A stretch of 31,178 bases of DNA from an uncultured Flavobacterium sp. (GCF_937967675.1 NZ_CALBSN010000104.1:1-31178), one strand, 5' to 3'; counted from the stretch's first letter, positions 1-9,024 are shown. Program-made: numbers and translations. Notes: generated from the sequence alone by a model not told the origin.

Positions 1-2009
1 TATCAAATATAACATCCAATTCTTGTAAAATGACTTGGACAGCGGCATCACCAGTGCCTTCTTCTCATTATGATATTTATATTGTTACAGCTAATATAGC
101 CCCTAATGCAAATTCTACTCCTACCTTATTTAGTACAACTAACTTAAATACTACTCTCTATTTGAATGTTGCGGCAGGTACGACTTATTACTACTGGGTA
201 CGCTCTAACTGTGGAGCTACAACTGGTGTATGGGTTTCGGGTGGTAGTTTTACTACACCACCTGCGTTAATTTGTAACGGTGCAATTTATGGATTATATC
301 CTGATGCAACTTTTACACCTGCTTGTACTGGAAGTTCAGAACAAATCGTTGCAGATGCTTATGCTGGAGAGTATTCAAATGTAAATGTCTTGTCAAATAA
401 ACAATATACTTTTAGAAGTTCAGTTTCCACAGACTTTATTACCATAACTAATGCTACAGGGACAACGGTTTTAGCTAGTGGTTTAACTCCTTTAACATGG
501 TTATCTGGTACAACTTCTGGAGTAGTTAGATACCATTTGAATGCCAATTCTAGTTGTGGAACTCAAAACACAAACAGAGTAAGATCTATTACATGTGCTG
601 CAATAGCAAGCTGTAATGTTCCAACCCAACTATTTTATGATGGTTTAACTTCAACTTCAAATAATATTGCATGGACGGCACCAAATCCAGCACCAAGCAA
701 TGGTTATACTTATTGTTATAGCACAGTAAACGATCCATTTTCTGCTAATGCAATCACAGGAACAACAACAAATACTTTTGCGACTTTAAATAGTTTATCA
801 CCAAATACTACTTATTATTTTTGGGTAAAATCTAATTGTGGCGCAACACAATCTAATTGGGCTTCTGGTGGTTCGTTTACCACATATCCAGCATCTGGAT
901 GTAACGCACCAACGCAAATATATTACGATGGGTTAACCTCTACAACAAATACTATTGCATGGGTAGCGCCGATTCCTGCACCAAGTAATGGTTATGTTTA
1001 TTGTTACAGCACAGTAAACGATCCGTTTGCTGATGACGTAATCACAGGATCAACAACAGAGACTTATGCGAATTTAACCAATTTAACACCAAACACTACT
1101 TATTATTTTTGGGTAAAATCTAATTGCGGACAAATACAAACGGATTGGGCTTCTGGTGGTTCGTTTACCACATATCCATCAGCATCTGGGTGTAACGCAC
1201 CAACGCAAATATATTACGATGGGTTAACCTCTACAACAAATACTATTGCATGGATAGAAGGTGTGCCTACACCAAGTAATGGCTATGTTTATTGTTACAG
1301 TACAGTAAACGATCCGTTTTCAGCTAATGCAATTACAGGAACAACGACAGAGACTTATGCGAATTTAACCAATTTATTACCAAACACTACCTATTATTTT
1401 TGGGTAAAATCTATCTGTGGTAACACACAAACGGATTGGGCTTCGGGTGGCTCATTTACCACATATCCACAATCTCAATGTAACGCTCCTACGCAATTAT
1501 TTACTGATCCAGAATCGTCAACATTGGTAAATATTGCATGGACTGCACCAATTCCTGCACCAAGTAATGGTTATATTTACACTTACAGTATTGTAAATGA
1601 CCCATTTTCGGCTAATGCAATTACAGGAACAACGACAGAGACTTTTGCGGTTTTAAATAATTTAACACCAAATACTACCTATTATTTTTGGGTACAATCT
1701 AATTGTGGCGCTACCTTATCTGACAGGGTTTCGGGAGGTTCATTTACCACCCAAATGCTTTCTGCGGGATCATTCTCAATAAAAAATTTAAAGCTTTATC
1801 CAAATCCTGTAAAAGATATTTTAAATCTGTCATTAGATAATGAAATTACTACTGTTTCTATAAATAATTTATTAGGTCAAGAAGTTTTTACAAGAACAGT
1901 AAATAACAATGAAATTTCAATAGATATTACAGGTTTAGCTGCAGGAACTTATATGGTGAAAGTAATTTCTAACAATGAAGTAAGAACAATAAAAATTATT
2001 AAAGAGTAA
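1..2009 (+). CDS. Secreted fibronectin type III repeat protein with T9SS C-terminal sorting domain (5' end outside window)
   Basis: This is the 3' part of a large surface or secreted protein. The reading frame is open from base 3, and the codons before the first ATG (position 30) already match the start of an Fn3 repeat, so the true start lies upstream. Visible in order: a partial Fn3 domain, a domain at about nt 265-600 containing GEYSNVNVLSNKQYTF that is not Fn3-like, and four closely similar Fn3 repeats starting near nt 610, 897, 1191 and 1476. Each repeat opens with CNxPTQ and ends with W(A/V)SGGSFTT or DRVSGGSFTT. The last ~75 residues (KLYPNPVKD, LLGQEVFT, LAAGTYMVKV) form a type A T9SS sorting domain, which in this family directs export across the outer membrane and is then cleaved. 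The ligand or activity is unknown; adhesion is a guess from the architecture. Confidence 0.9.
   Translation, partial: SNITSNSCKMTWTAASPVPSSHYDIYIVTANIAPNANSTPTLFSTTNLNTTLYLNVAAGTTYYYWVRSNCGATTGVWVSGGSFTTPPALICNGAIYGLYPDATFTPACTGSSEQIVADAYAGEYSNVNVLSNKQYTFRSSVSTDFITITNATGTTVLASGLTPLTWLSGTTSGVVRYHLNANSSCGTQNTNRVRSITCAAIASCNVPTQLFYDGLTSTSNNIAWTAPNPAPSNGYTYCYSTVNDPFSANAITGTTTNTFATLNSLSPNTTYYFWVKSNCGATQSNWASGGSFTTYPASGCNAPTQIYYDGLTSTTNTIAWVAPIPAPSNGYVYCYSTVNDPFADDVITGSTTETYANLTNLTPNTTYYFWVKSNCGQIQTDWASGGSFTTYPSASGCNAPTQIYYDGLTSTTNTIAWIEGVPTPSNGYVYCYSTVNDPFSANAITGTTTETYANLTNLLPNTTYYFWVKSICGNTQTDWASGGSFTTYPQSQCNAPTQLFTDPESSTLVNIAWTAPIPAPSNGYIYTYSIVNDPFSANAITGTTTETFAVLNNLTPNTTYYFWVQSNCGATLSDRVSGGSFTTQMLSAGSFSIKNLKLYPNPVKDILNLSLDNEITTVSINNLLGQEVFTRTVNNNEISIDITGLAAGTYMVKVISNNEVRTIKIIKE
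897..1484 (+). repeat. Near-identical tandem Fn3-coding repeats
   Basis: Two adjacent Fn3 units of about 290 bp are nearly identical at DNA level. For example, 63 bases at 900-962 recur exactly at 1191-1253, and a 30-base stretch at 861-890 recurs at 1149-1178. Units starting near 610 and 1476 are more diverged. This suggests recent duplication or gene conversion within the repeat array. Confidence 0.85.
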
Positions 2010-2049
2010 ATTCTATACTTAAATATAAACATAAAAAATTAAAGTCAAT

Positions 2050-3162
2050 ATGAAAAAACAAGTAGTATTATTTGGATTATTACTAATGTCATTTGGTAGT
2101 AGTAACGCACAATTATTAAATAAGATTAGTAAAGCTAAAAATCAAGCTTCACAAGCATCTGAAGTTATTGAAAAAGGTAAAGAAATTACCAAAGGAGGTA
2201 AAAAGAAAAAAGGCGGTGAACCAGCAGCATTAAAGTTAGATTGGAATACTTTTAAACAAACTCCAGCTATTACTTTCAATTCGTTACTTTATGGAACAGG
2301 AAGTAGCACAGGAAGAATTGATAACTATACGGCTACTTTTATTCCTCATAAAACGGCAGACGGTAAAGAAGTTCATGCCTTCGCTGATCAATCTGGATAT
2401 TTGAAAATCAAAATATTTAAAGATAATCAATACATGAATTATTTTGAATATTCAGGAGATCAAGTTTTTGATGATGGTAAAAAAACAAAATTAAATTGGC
2501 CAAGTAGTCGTTATCAACGTGATGGTGAATGGGTAGGATGGTCAGAATCATTTATTACAGATTGGGGAGTTGGAAATTACAGATTAGATTTTTATGCAGG
2601 AGATAAAATGTTTTATACTTTTGATTTTGAATTAGCTAAAATAGTAAGCGATGATCCTTATGCAAAAACAAATGAAATTTTTGTTACTCGTGGACCTTGG
2701 AGTAACTACGCATTTATGCAACATGCAGAATCTGGAAACTTAATTTTTGGATTTTATTTAAATCATGAAATTTTACAACCAAATCCTTCTAACGCTAATA
2801 AAACAAGCATAAGTGTAGATTGGACTTTGAAAATGTTTAAAGATGGTAAACCATTTGCAAAACAATACGATCCAAATAAAAACGTAGCAATTGTTGAACG
2901 TGCTGATTGGAAAGAATTTAATTGTGCATTAAGACCAATCGACAAACCAAATGGAGATGCAATAAAATTTAGTGATTTAAAAGATGGTAATTATAAAATA
3001 GAAGTAACTCTTTCAAATGAAAAAAAACCAAGAGTTTACAATTTTACGGTTCAAAACAACAAAATAGTTCCGATAGAAGAACAAGACAGAACTAAAATGA
3101 AAGATCCTACAAGACTTATAGAAGGATGGAATGATTTCATTTGGTTGAAATTAGTTAAGTAA
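2050..3162 (+). CDS. Secreted protein of unknown function
   Basis: The 370-residue product begins with a clear signal peptide (MKKQVVLFGLLLMSFGSSNAQ, cleavage expected after SNA), so it should be in the periplasm or at the outer membrane. Residues ~23-58 are a Lys/Ala/Gln/Gly-rich, probably helical linker (KAKNQASQASEVIEKGKEITKGGKKKK). The rest looks like a mixed-beta protein with many aromatic residues and no catalytic motif I recognise. There is no C-terminal T9SS sorting domain and no lipobox cysteine. It starts 40 bp after the Fn3 gene on the same strand and could be co-transcribed with it. A hairpin terminator follows. I cannot assign a family. Confidence 0.8.
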   Translation: MKKQVVLFGLLLMSFGSSNAQLLNKISKAKNQASQASEVIEKGKEITKGGKKKKGGEPAALKLDWNTFKQTPAITFNSLLYGTGSSTGRIDNYTATFIPHKTADGKEVHAFADQSGYLKIKIFKDNQYMNYFEYSGDQVFDDGKKTKLNWPSSRYQRDGEWVGWSESFITDWGVGNYRLDFYAGDKMFYTFDFELAKIVSDDPYAKTNEIFVTRGPWSNYAFMQHAESGNLIFGFYLNHEILQPNPSNANKTSISVDWTLKMFKDGKPFAKQYDPNKNVAIVERADWKEFNCALRPIDKPNGDAIKFSDLKDGNYKIEVTLSNEKKPRVYNFTVQNNKIVPIEEQDRTKMKDPTRLIEGWNDFIWLKLVK

Positions 3163-3182
3163 TAATAAATTAGACAATATTA

Positions 3183-3215
3183 AATCCCAAACTTCAAAAG
3201 AGTTTGGGATTTTTC
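3183..3215 (+). terminator. Rho-independent terminator after the secreted-protein gene
   Basis: An 11-bp perfect stem, AATCCCAAACT (3183-3193) with AGTTTGGGATT (3201-3211), closes a 7-nt loop and runs into a short T tract. It sits 20 bp after the stop codon at 3162 and before the MFS gene. Confidence 0.85.
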
Positions 3216-3241
3216 TTTACTTTGTAAGTCAAAATTTAGCT

Positions 3242-4462
3242 ATGAAAAAATCTAAGAAGCAAGCAGCCGTTGGTTTCATCTTTATTACCGTTTTGTTAGA
3301 TGTTATTGGATGGGGAATTATTATTCCTGTAATCCCAAATTTAATCAAAGAACTAATCAATGGCGATATTAGCGAAGCAGCAAAATATGGTGGTTGGTTA
3401 ACTTTCGCTTATGCGATTACCCAATTCATTTTTGCTCCAGTCATAGGAAATTTAAGTGATAAATATGGAAGACGCCCGGTATTGTTAACTTCTTTGTTTG
3501 CTTTTTCTTTAGATTTTTTATTGTTAGCTTTTGCGCCCACAATTACTTGGTTATTTATTGGTAGAATTTTATCTGGAATTACTGGAGCAAGTTTTACCAC
3601 TGCTTCTGCTTACATTGCCGATGTGAGTACAAATGAAAATCGAGCTAAGAATTTTGGATTGATGGGAGCGGCATTCGGATTAGGATTTATTATTGGTCCG
3701 GTTTTAGGAGGTTTGTTAGGACAATTTGGAACAAGAATTCCTTTTATTGCAGCCGCTATTTTGTGTATGTTAAACTTTCTATACGGCTATTTTATTCTTC
3801 CAGAATCTTTAGATAAGGACAAAAGAAGAGCATTCGAATTAAAAAGAGCCAATCCAATCGGAGCTTTATTACATTTGAAAAAATATCCAAATTTGATTGG
3901 TTTAGTTCTAGCTATTTTTGTTCTCTATGTTGGTTCTCATGCGGTACAAAGCAACTGGAATTATTTCACCATGTACCAATTTAATTGGACAGAAAAAATG
4001 GTAGGAATTTCTCTAGGAGTCATCGGATTATTAGTCGGAATTGTTCAAGGAGGATTGATTCGTTGGATCAATCCAAAAATTGGAAATGTAAAAAGTATCT
4101 ATTTCGGATTAGCGTTATATACTATCGGAATGTTCTTATTCGCTTTTGCCACTGAAAGCTGGATGATGTTTGTTTTCTTAATTCCTTACTGTTTAGGAGG
4201 AATTGCTGGACCAGCCTTACAAGCTGTAGTTTCTGAACAAGTACCTCCGTCAGAACAAGGCGAAATTCAAGGAACTTTAACTAGTTTAATGAGTGCTTCT
4301 TCAATTGTAGGTCCACCGATGATGGCATCCGTTTTTTATTATTTTACTCACGATGAAGCGCCTTTTTTATTTCCAGGAGCGCCCTTTATTTTAGGTGGAA
4401 TTTTCATGTTGATTAGCACGATTTTAGCTTATCGAACACTGAAGAAATATCATTCGAATTAG
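3242..4462 (+). CDS. MFS exporter of the TCR/Tet type (drug:H+ antiporter-like)
   Basis: A 406-residue, 12-helix major facilitator protein of the inner membrane. The first helix carries FITVLLDVIGWGIIIPVIPNL, which closely resembles TetA-type transporters. The loop-2 motif A is GNLSDKYGRRPVLL (about residues 75-88). A motif-C-like stretch, GAAFGLGFIIGPVLGG, lies in helix 5 and is typical of drug/proton antiporters. By family it would export small molecules using the proton gradient. The substrate cannot be read from sequence, and many flavobacterial homologues are not resistance genes. It is transcribed alone after a terminator. Its stop codon directly abuts the stop of the convergent protease gene, with no spacer. 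Confidence 0.9.
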   Translation: MKKSKKQAAVGFIFITVLLDVIGWGIIIPVIPNLIKELINGDISEAAKYGGWLTFAYAITQFIFAPVIGNLSDKYGRRPVLLTSLFAFSLDFLLLAFAPTITWLFIGRILSGITGASFTTASAYIADVSTNENRAKNFGLMGAAFGLGFIIGPVLGGLLGQFGTRIPFIAAAILCMLNFLYGYFILPESLDKDKRRAFELKRANPIGALLHLKKYPNLIGLVLAIFVLYVGSHAVQSNWNYFTMYQFNWTEKMVGISLGVIGLLVGIVQGGLIRWINPKIGNVKSIYFGLALYTIGMFLFAFATESWMMFVFLIPYCLGGIAGPALQAVVSEQVPPSEQGEIQGTLTSLMSASSIVGPPMMASVFYYFTHDEAPFLFPGAPFILGGIFMLISTILAYRTLKKYHSN

Positions 4463-4900
4463 TTATTTCAAATACAAACAATGATTGCTATAATCAATAA
4501 TTGCTTTTCCTTTTAGTAAAATATCGGCACCAATAATACCATCAACTGGTTTGGTTTTGTAATGACGAAGCGCATCATTTACGTGGCTCATATCAAATAC
4601 AATTAAGTGGAATTTGTGGTTTTTCCATCTGCCTAATTGAATTTCATTGTTTTTAGCTAATTGGGTTTCAATTCCAGTAGCTCCAGCTCCAGCTGCTTTG
4701 GTTTCTGAAAATTGGGCGTCTAATTTGAAATGTTCAATACTTTCAAATCCAACACAACTGTTACTCGCTCCGGTGTCTAAAATAAAGTTGCCTTTTACGC
4801 CATTTATCTTTCCTTTGATTAATAAATGTTGGGTTTTCAGTACCGTAAACTTTATTTTTTTATATTTTTTCCCTTTTAAAAAATCTTGTAAATCTTCCAT
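4463..4900 (-). CDS. Retropepsin-like aspartic protease family protein
   Basis: A 145-residue single-domain protein with the retroviral-type aspartyl protease signature FILDTGASNSCVG (catalytic Asp-Thr-Gly at residues 42-44) and a second conserved segment DGIIGADIL near residue 120. Such one-domain proteins act as dimers, each subunit giving one DTG. No signal peptide or membrane helix is visible, so it is probably cytoplasmic. The physiological substrate is unknown. It is convergent with the MFS gene (3' ends touch) and divergent from tatD, with 68 bp between the starts. Confidence 0.85.
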   Translation of the reverse strand: MEDLQDFLKGKKYKKIKFTVLKTQHLLIKGKINGVKGNFILDTGASNSCVGFESIEHFKLDAQFSETKAAGAGATGIETQLAKNNEIQLGRWKNHKFHLIVFDMSHVNDALRHYKTKPVDGIIGADILLKGKAIIDYSNHCLYLK

Positions 4901-4937
4901 AGTTCAAAAGTAAATCAAATTTCTGAATCAAACTTTG

Positions 4938-4945
4938 TAACTTTG
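4938..4945 (+). promoter_or_regulatory. -7 element of the tatD promoter
   Basis: TAACTTTG matches the Bacteroidota -7 consensus TANNTTTG and lies 23 bp before the tatD ATG. No clear -33 TTG was seen at the usual distance. Confidence 0.5.
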
Positions 4946-4968
4946 GAGCTTTGTAATCAAAAACACAA

Positions 4969-5736
4969 ATGATACTTACCGATACACACACTCATTTATA
5001 TTCAGAAGAATTTGATTTAGATCGCAACGAAATGATGCAAAGAGCCATTAATGCTGGCGTTTCTCGTTTTTTTGTTCCTGCTATCGATTCTAATTACACA
5101 TCCAAAATGTACGAATTAGAGAGCCAATATCCCGAAAATGTGTTTCTAATGATGGGTTTACATCCAACATATGTGAAGGAAAATTACTTGGAAGAATTGG
5201 CGCATGTAGAAAATGAATTAGCTTCGAGAAAATTTTATGCTGTTGGCGAAATTGGAATCGATTTGTTTTGGGATAAAACCTTTTTGAAAGAACAACAACA
5301 CGCTTTCAAGCACCAAATTCAACTAGCAAAAAAGCACAAATTAGGAATCAACATTCATTGTCGTGATGCTTTTGATGAGGTTTTCGAAGTTTTAGAAAGT
5401 GAAAAATCGGATGATTTATTCGGTATATTTCATTGTTTTACCGGTGATTTGGGTCAAGCCCAAAGAGCGATTTCGTTAGGAATGAAACTCGGAATAGGTG
5501 GAGTTGCCACATTCAAAAACGGAAAAATAGACCAATTTTTAAATGAAATCGATTTGAAACACATTGTTTTAGAAACCGATTCGCCATATTTAGCACCAGT
5601 TCCATATCGTGGAAAACGAAATGAAAGCAGTTATACTTTATTGGTAGCTCAAAAGTTAGCCGAAATTTATCAGTTGCCTGTTGAGGAAATTGCAAGAATT
5701 ACTTCAGAAAACTCAAAACAAATTTTCGGAATTTAA
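4969..5736 (+). CDS. TatD family metal-dependent hydrolase (DNase)
   Basis: A 255-residue amidohydrolase-fold protein of normal family length. The divalent-metal ligands are visible: HxH (H7, H9) in DTHTHL, E94 in VGEIGID, H130 in NIHCRD, H155 in FHCFTG, and D204 in LETDSPYLAP. TatD proteins are cytoplasmic 3'-5' exonucleases or D-aminoacyl-type hydrolases acting in DNA repair or turnover. The family contains several paralogues (TatD, YcfH, YjjV), and sequence alone does not decide which function applies, so no symbol is given. Confidence 0.92.
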   Translation: MILTDTHTHLYSEEFDLDRNEMMQRAINAGVSRFFVPAIDSNYTSKMYELESQYPENVFLMMGLHPTYVKENYLEELAHVENELASRKFYAVGEIGIDLFWDKTFLKEQQHAFKHQIQLAKKHKLGINIHCRDAFDEVFEVLESEKSDDLFGIFHCFTGDLGQAQRAISLGMKLGIGGVATFKNGKIDQFLNEIDLKHIVLETDSPYLAPVPYRGKRNESSYTLLVAQKLAEIYQLPVEEIARITSENSKQIFGI

Positions 5737-5798
5737 CCTAAAATAAAGTTTCAATTCATAAAATTTTTGTTCTTTTGTGAATTGTTTTCAAAATAAAT

Positions 5799-6938
5799 AT
5801 GACAAAGTTCGATTCTATTCGCCCTTATTATGATTCTGAAGTAAACGAAGCTTTAAAGTCTTTGTTGCATCATCCTATGATGAAGGCTATGATGGATTTT
5901 ACGTTTCCAGAATTAGAAGATGAAGTTTGGAAAGAACAATTGAGTAGAACGCATTCTATTCGCGATTTCCAAGTAAATTTTGTTTATCAATCCATACAAA
6001 GAGTTTTAGAAAGAAGTTCGGAAGGACTTACAACTTCGGGTTTTGAGCAATTAGAACCAAATACTTCGTACTTATTTATTTCTAATCATCGTGATATTAT
6101 TTTAGATACCTCTTTATTGAATGTTTCCTTGATTGATCATGGATTGGTAATGACGGCTTCTGCTATTGGAGATAATTTGGTACAAAAAGATTTCTTGTTG
6201 AAACTATCAAAATTAAATCGAAACTTCCTTGTTCAACGTGGTTTATCACCAAGAGAATTATTACAAAGTTCTAAGTTGATGGCGGAATACATGTATCATT
6301 TATTGTCTAAAGAAAATCGTTCAGTTTGGATTGCTCAGCGTGAAGGAAGAACAAAAGACGGAAATGATGCTACTCATCAAGGTGTTTTAAAAATGATTGC
6401 TATGGCTTCTGATGAAACAAATTGTATGAACTTTTTCAAGAAATTAAAAATTGTTCCGGTTTCTATTTCGTATGAATATGATCCAACAGATGCTTTGAAA
6501 ATGCCACAATTAATCGCACTTTCTAAAGACGAAGTATATATCAAGGAGAAAAACGAAGATTTCATTACGTTATTAAGTGGAATCATCGGGCAAAAGAAAC
6601 GTATTCACATTCATGTAGGCGATGTTTTAGAAAATGAATACGAGAAAATTATTGCTGAAAACGATAACAATAACAAGCAAATTCAAGCTTTGGCACAAGT
6701 AATTGATGATTCTATTTTACAATCGTATAAATTATGGCCAACAAACTTCATTGCTTACGATATTTTATACAAAACAACTCGATTTGAACATTTGTACAAC
6801 GAAAAAGAACGTCAATTGTTTGAAAGACGTTTAGAAATGCGAATTGATGCTGATAACGAAACCATGAGAGAAGGTTTTTTAGCTATGTACGCCAATCCAG
6901 TTGTGAATAAATTGAAATACACTGATGACATCTCATAA
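5799..6938 (+). CDS. PlsC/PlsB-like acyltransferase (1-acyl-glycerol-3-phosphate acyltransferase family)
   Basis: A 379-residue protein with glycerolipid acyltransferase signatures. Block I is YLFISNHRDIILD (H97, D103) and block III is the EGRTKDG segment (E182-G183-R184). Proteins of this kind transfer acyl chains to (lyso)phosphatidate-type acceptors at the inner face of the membrane. The canonical H-X4-D is here H-X5-D (H97 to D103, with another Asp at 99), an apparent one-residue difference. No clear transmembrane helix is visible, so it may be peripheral. Its end overlaps the start of the asparaginase gene by 14 bp, implying translational coupling. The assignment to the acyltransferase superfamily is firm; the exact acceptor is not. 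Confidence 0.8.
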   Translation: MTKFDSIRPYYDSEVNEALKSLLHHPMMKAMMDFTFPELEDEVWKEQLSRTHSIRDFQVNFVYQSIQRVLERSSEGLTTSGFEQLEPNTSYLFISNHRDIILDTSLLNVSLIDHGLVMTASAIGDNLVQKDFLLKLSKLNRNFLVQRGLSPRELLQSSKLMAEYMYHLLSKENRSVWIAQREGRTKDGNDATHQGVLKMIAMASDETNCMNFFKKLKIVPVSISYEYDPTDALKMPQLIALSKDEVYIKEKNEDFITLLSGIIGQKKRIHIHVGDVLENEYEKIIAENDNNNKQIQALAQVIDDSILQSYKLWPTNFIAYDILYKTTRFEHLYNEKERQLFERRLEMRIDADNETMREGFLAMYANPVVNKLKYTDDIS

Positions 6939-7956
6939 ACCAAAAATACTTTTAATTTACACCGGTGGAACCATCGGAATGGTAAAAGATTTTGAAACAG
7001 GAGCCTTGAAAGCTTTTGATTTTAATGAGTTGTTAAGCAGAATTCCCGAATTACATTTATTAGATTGTCAAATTGAAACTATTTCATTTGCTGTTCCTAT
7101 TGATTCGTCGAATATGAATATTTCCAATTGGCAAAAAATGGCCAAAATTATTGAGGAAAATTATTCAAAATTTGATGGATTTGTAGTTTTACATGGTTCG
7201 GATACGATGTCGTATAGCGCTTCTGCATTGAGTTTTATGTTGGAAGACCTAGCAAAACCAGTAATTTTCACGGGTTCACAATTACCAATTGGCGACTTAA
7301 GAACCGATGCTAAAGAAAATTTGATTACGGCTATTCAAGTAGCTTCGCTTCAAGAGAATAAAAAACCGGTAATTCAAGAAGTGTGTTTGTATTTCGAGTA
7401 CAAATTATACAGAGGAAATCGCACGACAAAAATCAGCGCCGAACATTTTAATGCTTTTACGTCACCTAATTTTCCTGAACTAGCGGAATCTGGTGTACAC
7501 TTGAAAGTAAATTATGACGTTATTCTGAAACAAAAAGCAAATAAAAAGCTAAAAGTGCATACTGATTTTGATGATAATGTGGCGATTTTAAAGATTTTTC
7601 CTGGTATCAATCAGAAGGTTTTGACTGCTTTTTTCGCAATTCCGAATTTAAAAGGAATAGTTTTAGAAACGTATGGTTCTGGAAACGCTCCAACAGAGGA
7701 TTGGTTTGTAAGATGTATCGAAAAGGCAATAAAAAACAATATTCACGTTATTAATGTAACGCAATGCAGTGGAGGTAGTGTGGCTATGGGGAGTTATGAG
7801 ACAAGCACCCAGTTGAAAAATATTGGTGTTATTTCAGGAAAAGATATAACAACTGAGGCGGCAATCACTAAATTAATGTACTTGTTAGGTCAAAAAGTAT
7901 CAATTAATGTGTTCAAGACTATTTTTGAAACAGGAATCAGAGGAGAAATGTTGTAA
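6925..7956 (+). CDS. ansA: Type I L-asparaginase
   Basis: A 343-residue cytoplasmic-type asparaginase hydrolysing L-asparagine to aspartate and ammonia. Both catalytic threonines sit in their signatures: T16 in YTGGTIGM and T94 in LHGSDTMSYSASAL, next to D93. There is no signal peptide, which fits the low-affinity type I enzyme rather than the periplasmic type II. The start overlaps the acyltransferase gene by 14 bp. A 15-bp imperfect hairpin follows the stop, before tRNA-Ser. Confidence 0.92.
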   Translation: MTSHKPKILLIYTGGTIGMVKDFETGALKAFDFNELLSRIPELHLLDCQIETISFAVPIDSSNMNISNWQKMAKIIEENYSKFDGFVVLHGSDTMSYSASALSFMLEDLAKPVIFTGSQLPIGDLRTDAKENLITAIQVASLQENKKPVIQEVCLYFEYKLYRGNRTTKISAEHFNAFTSPNFPELAESGVHLKVNYDVILKQKANKKLKVHTDFDDNVAILKIFPGINQKVLTAFFAIPNLKGIVLETYGSGNAPTEDWFVRCIEKAIKNNIHVINVTQCSGGSVAMGSYETSTQLKNIGVISGKDITTEAAITKLMYLLGQKVSINVFKTIFETGIRGEML

Positions 7957-8001
7957 AAATAACGTATAAAATTTTTATAGATGAGATTTTTTACGTTATT
8001 T
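7957..8001 (+). terminator. Hairpin after ansA, possible terminator
   Basis: AAATAACGTATAAAAT pairs with ATTTTTTACGTTATTT with a single T-T mismatch around a loop of about 13 nt. It starts at the ansA stop. There is no long T run after it, so termination is likely but not certain. Confidence 0.5.
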
Positions 8002-8031
8002 AGCACCCTTAAAATCGAGTATCGTTTCGAT

Positions 8032-8119
8032 AGAGAGGTGGCCGAGTGGTCGAAGGCGCACGCCTGGAAAGTGTGTATACTCCAAAAGGGTATCGAGGGT
8101 TCGAATCCCTTCCTCTCTG
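8032..8119 (+). tRNA. tRNA-Ser (anticodon GGA)
   Basis: An 88-nt tRNA with a 7-bp acceptor stem AGAGAGG/CCTCTCT, D-arm GCCGAGTGGTCGAAGGC, anticodon stem CACGC/GTGTG around loop CTGGAAA (anticodon GGA, reading UCC/UCU), a long variable arm (ATACTCC/GGGTAT) as expected for serine, and T-arm loop TTCGAAT. The discriminator base is G at 8119. CCA is not encoded. Confidence 0.95.
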
Positions 8120-8202
8120 CAGAATGATATTAATTTTAAAATTTTTATAAATATTTTATATCTTTAAACCCAATTAACTAATTAAATTTAAGAACAAAAG
8201 CG

Positions 8203-9024
8203 ATGAAAAGATTATTTTCTATTTTAGCAATCACGGGGCTTATGACTTTTGGAAATGTTCAAGCTCAAGATTCAACACAAGCAGCAGCTCCTGCTACAGA
8301 ACAAGTAGCTGATACAACAGCAACACAAGCAACAAACGATGAAGCTACTACGGCAACTGATGAGGCTGTAGCTGAAGAAGCTACTTTTACTCAATCTATG
8401 AAGAAACGTTTTATTGAAGGAGATCCTATTTGGATGTCACCAGTATTATTGTGTTTAATTTTAGGTTTAGCAATTGCTATTGAAAGAATTATTTATTTAA
8501 ATCTTTCAACTATCAATACTAAAAAATTCGTTTCTGAAGTTGAAACAGCATTAAATAATGGTGGTATTGAAGCTGCTAAAGAAGTGGCTAAAAATACAGC
8601 TGGTCCTGTTGCATCTATTTTCTATCAAGGTTTAGAGCGTTCTTCACATGGATTAGAGTCTGCTGAAAAATCTATCGTTGCTTACGGTGGTGTTCAAATG
8701 GGTCAATTAGAGAAAAACGTATCATGGGTTTCTTTATTTATTGCACTTGCACCGATGTTAGGATTCTTAGGTACGGTAATTGGTATGATTGTTGCGTTTG
8801 ACCAAATTGAGTCAGCAGGATCTATGGAGCCATCATTAGTTGCTGGAGGTATTAAAGTAGCGTTATTAACAACGGTATTTGGTCTTATCGTAGCGATGAT
8901 TCTTCAAGTATTCTACAATTATATTACAGCTAAAATCGACTCTATCGTTAATGATATGGAAGATGCTTCTATCAGCTTAGTTGATATGTTGTCAGATTAC
9001 TTCAAAGAGAAATTAAACAAATAA
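8203..9024 (+). CDS. exbB: ExbB/TolQ/MotA-family proton channel protein
   Basis: A 273-residue inner-membrane protein. It starts with a signal-like segment (MKRLFSILAITGLMTFGNVQAQ) followed by an Ala/Thr/Glu-rich low-complexity region to about residue 62. A membrane helix follows near residue 77 (SPVLLCLILGLAIAIERIIYL). The MotA/TolQ domain has two helices, around SLFIALAPMLGFLGTVIGMIVAF and VALLTTVFGLIVAMILQVFYNYI. ExbB forms the pentameric channel that, with ExbD, uses the proton motive force to drive TonB or related outer-membrane processes. It heads a cluster with two ExbD genes. No TonB or TolA is in view, so the energised partner is not shown. Confidence 0.9.
   Translation: MKRLFSILAITGLMTFGNVQAQDSTQAAAPATEQVADTTATQATNDEATTATDEAVAEEATFTQSMKKRFIEGDPIWMSPVLLCLILGLAIAIERIIYLNLSTINTKKFVSEVETALNNGGIEAAKEVAKNTAGPVASIFYQGLERSSHGLESAEKSIVAYGGVQMGQLEKNVSWVSLFIALAPMLGFLGTVIGMIVAFDQIESAGSMEPSLVAGGIKVALLTTVFGLIVAMILQVFYNYITAKIDSIVNDMEDASISLVDMLSDYFKEKLNK

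Noticed and set aside
3217..3224. Promoter -7 element for the MFS gene (TTACTTTG)
   Set aside because: One mismatch to TANNTTTG and no -33 element; plausible but too weak to list.
4647..4913. Plus-strand frame of 88 codons
   Set aside because: It is fully antisense to the retropepsin-like gene, whose DTG motif is convincing.
5753..5783. Terminator after tatD (AATTCATAAAA / TTTTGTGAATT)
   Set aside because: AT-rich stem with one mismatch and no T run after it; such hairpins are common by chance in this DNA.
8159..8166. -7 element for exbB (TATCTTTA)
   Set aside because: It lacks the final G of the consensus and no -33 element was found.
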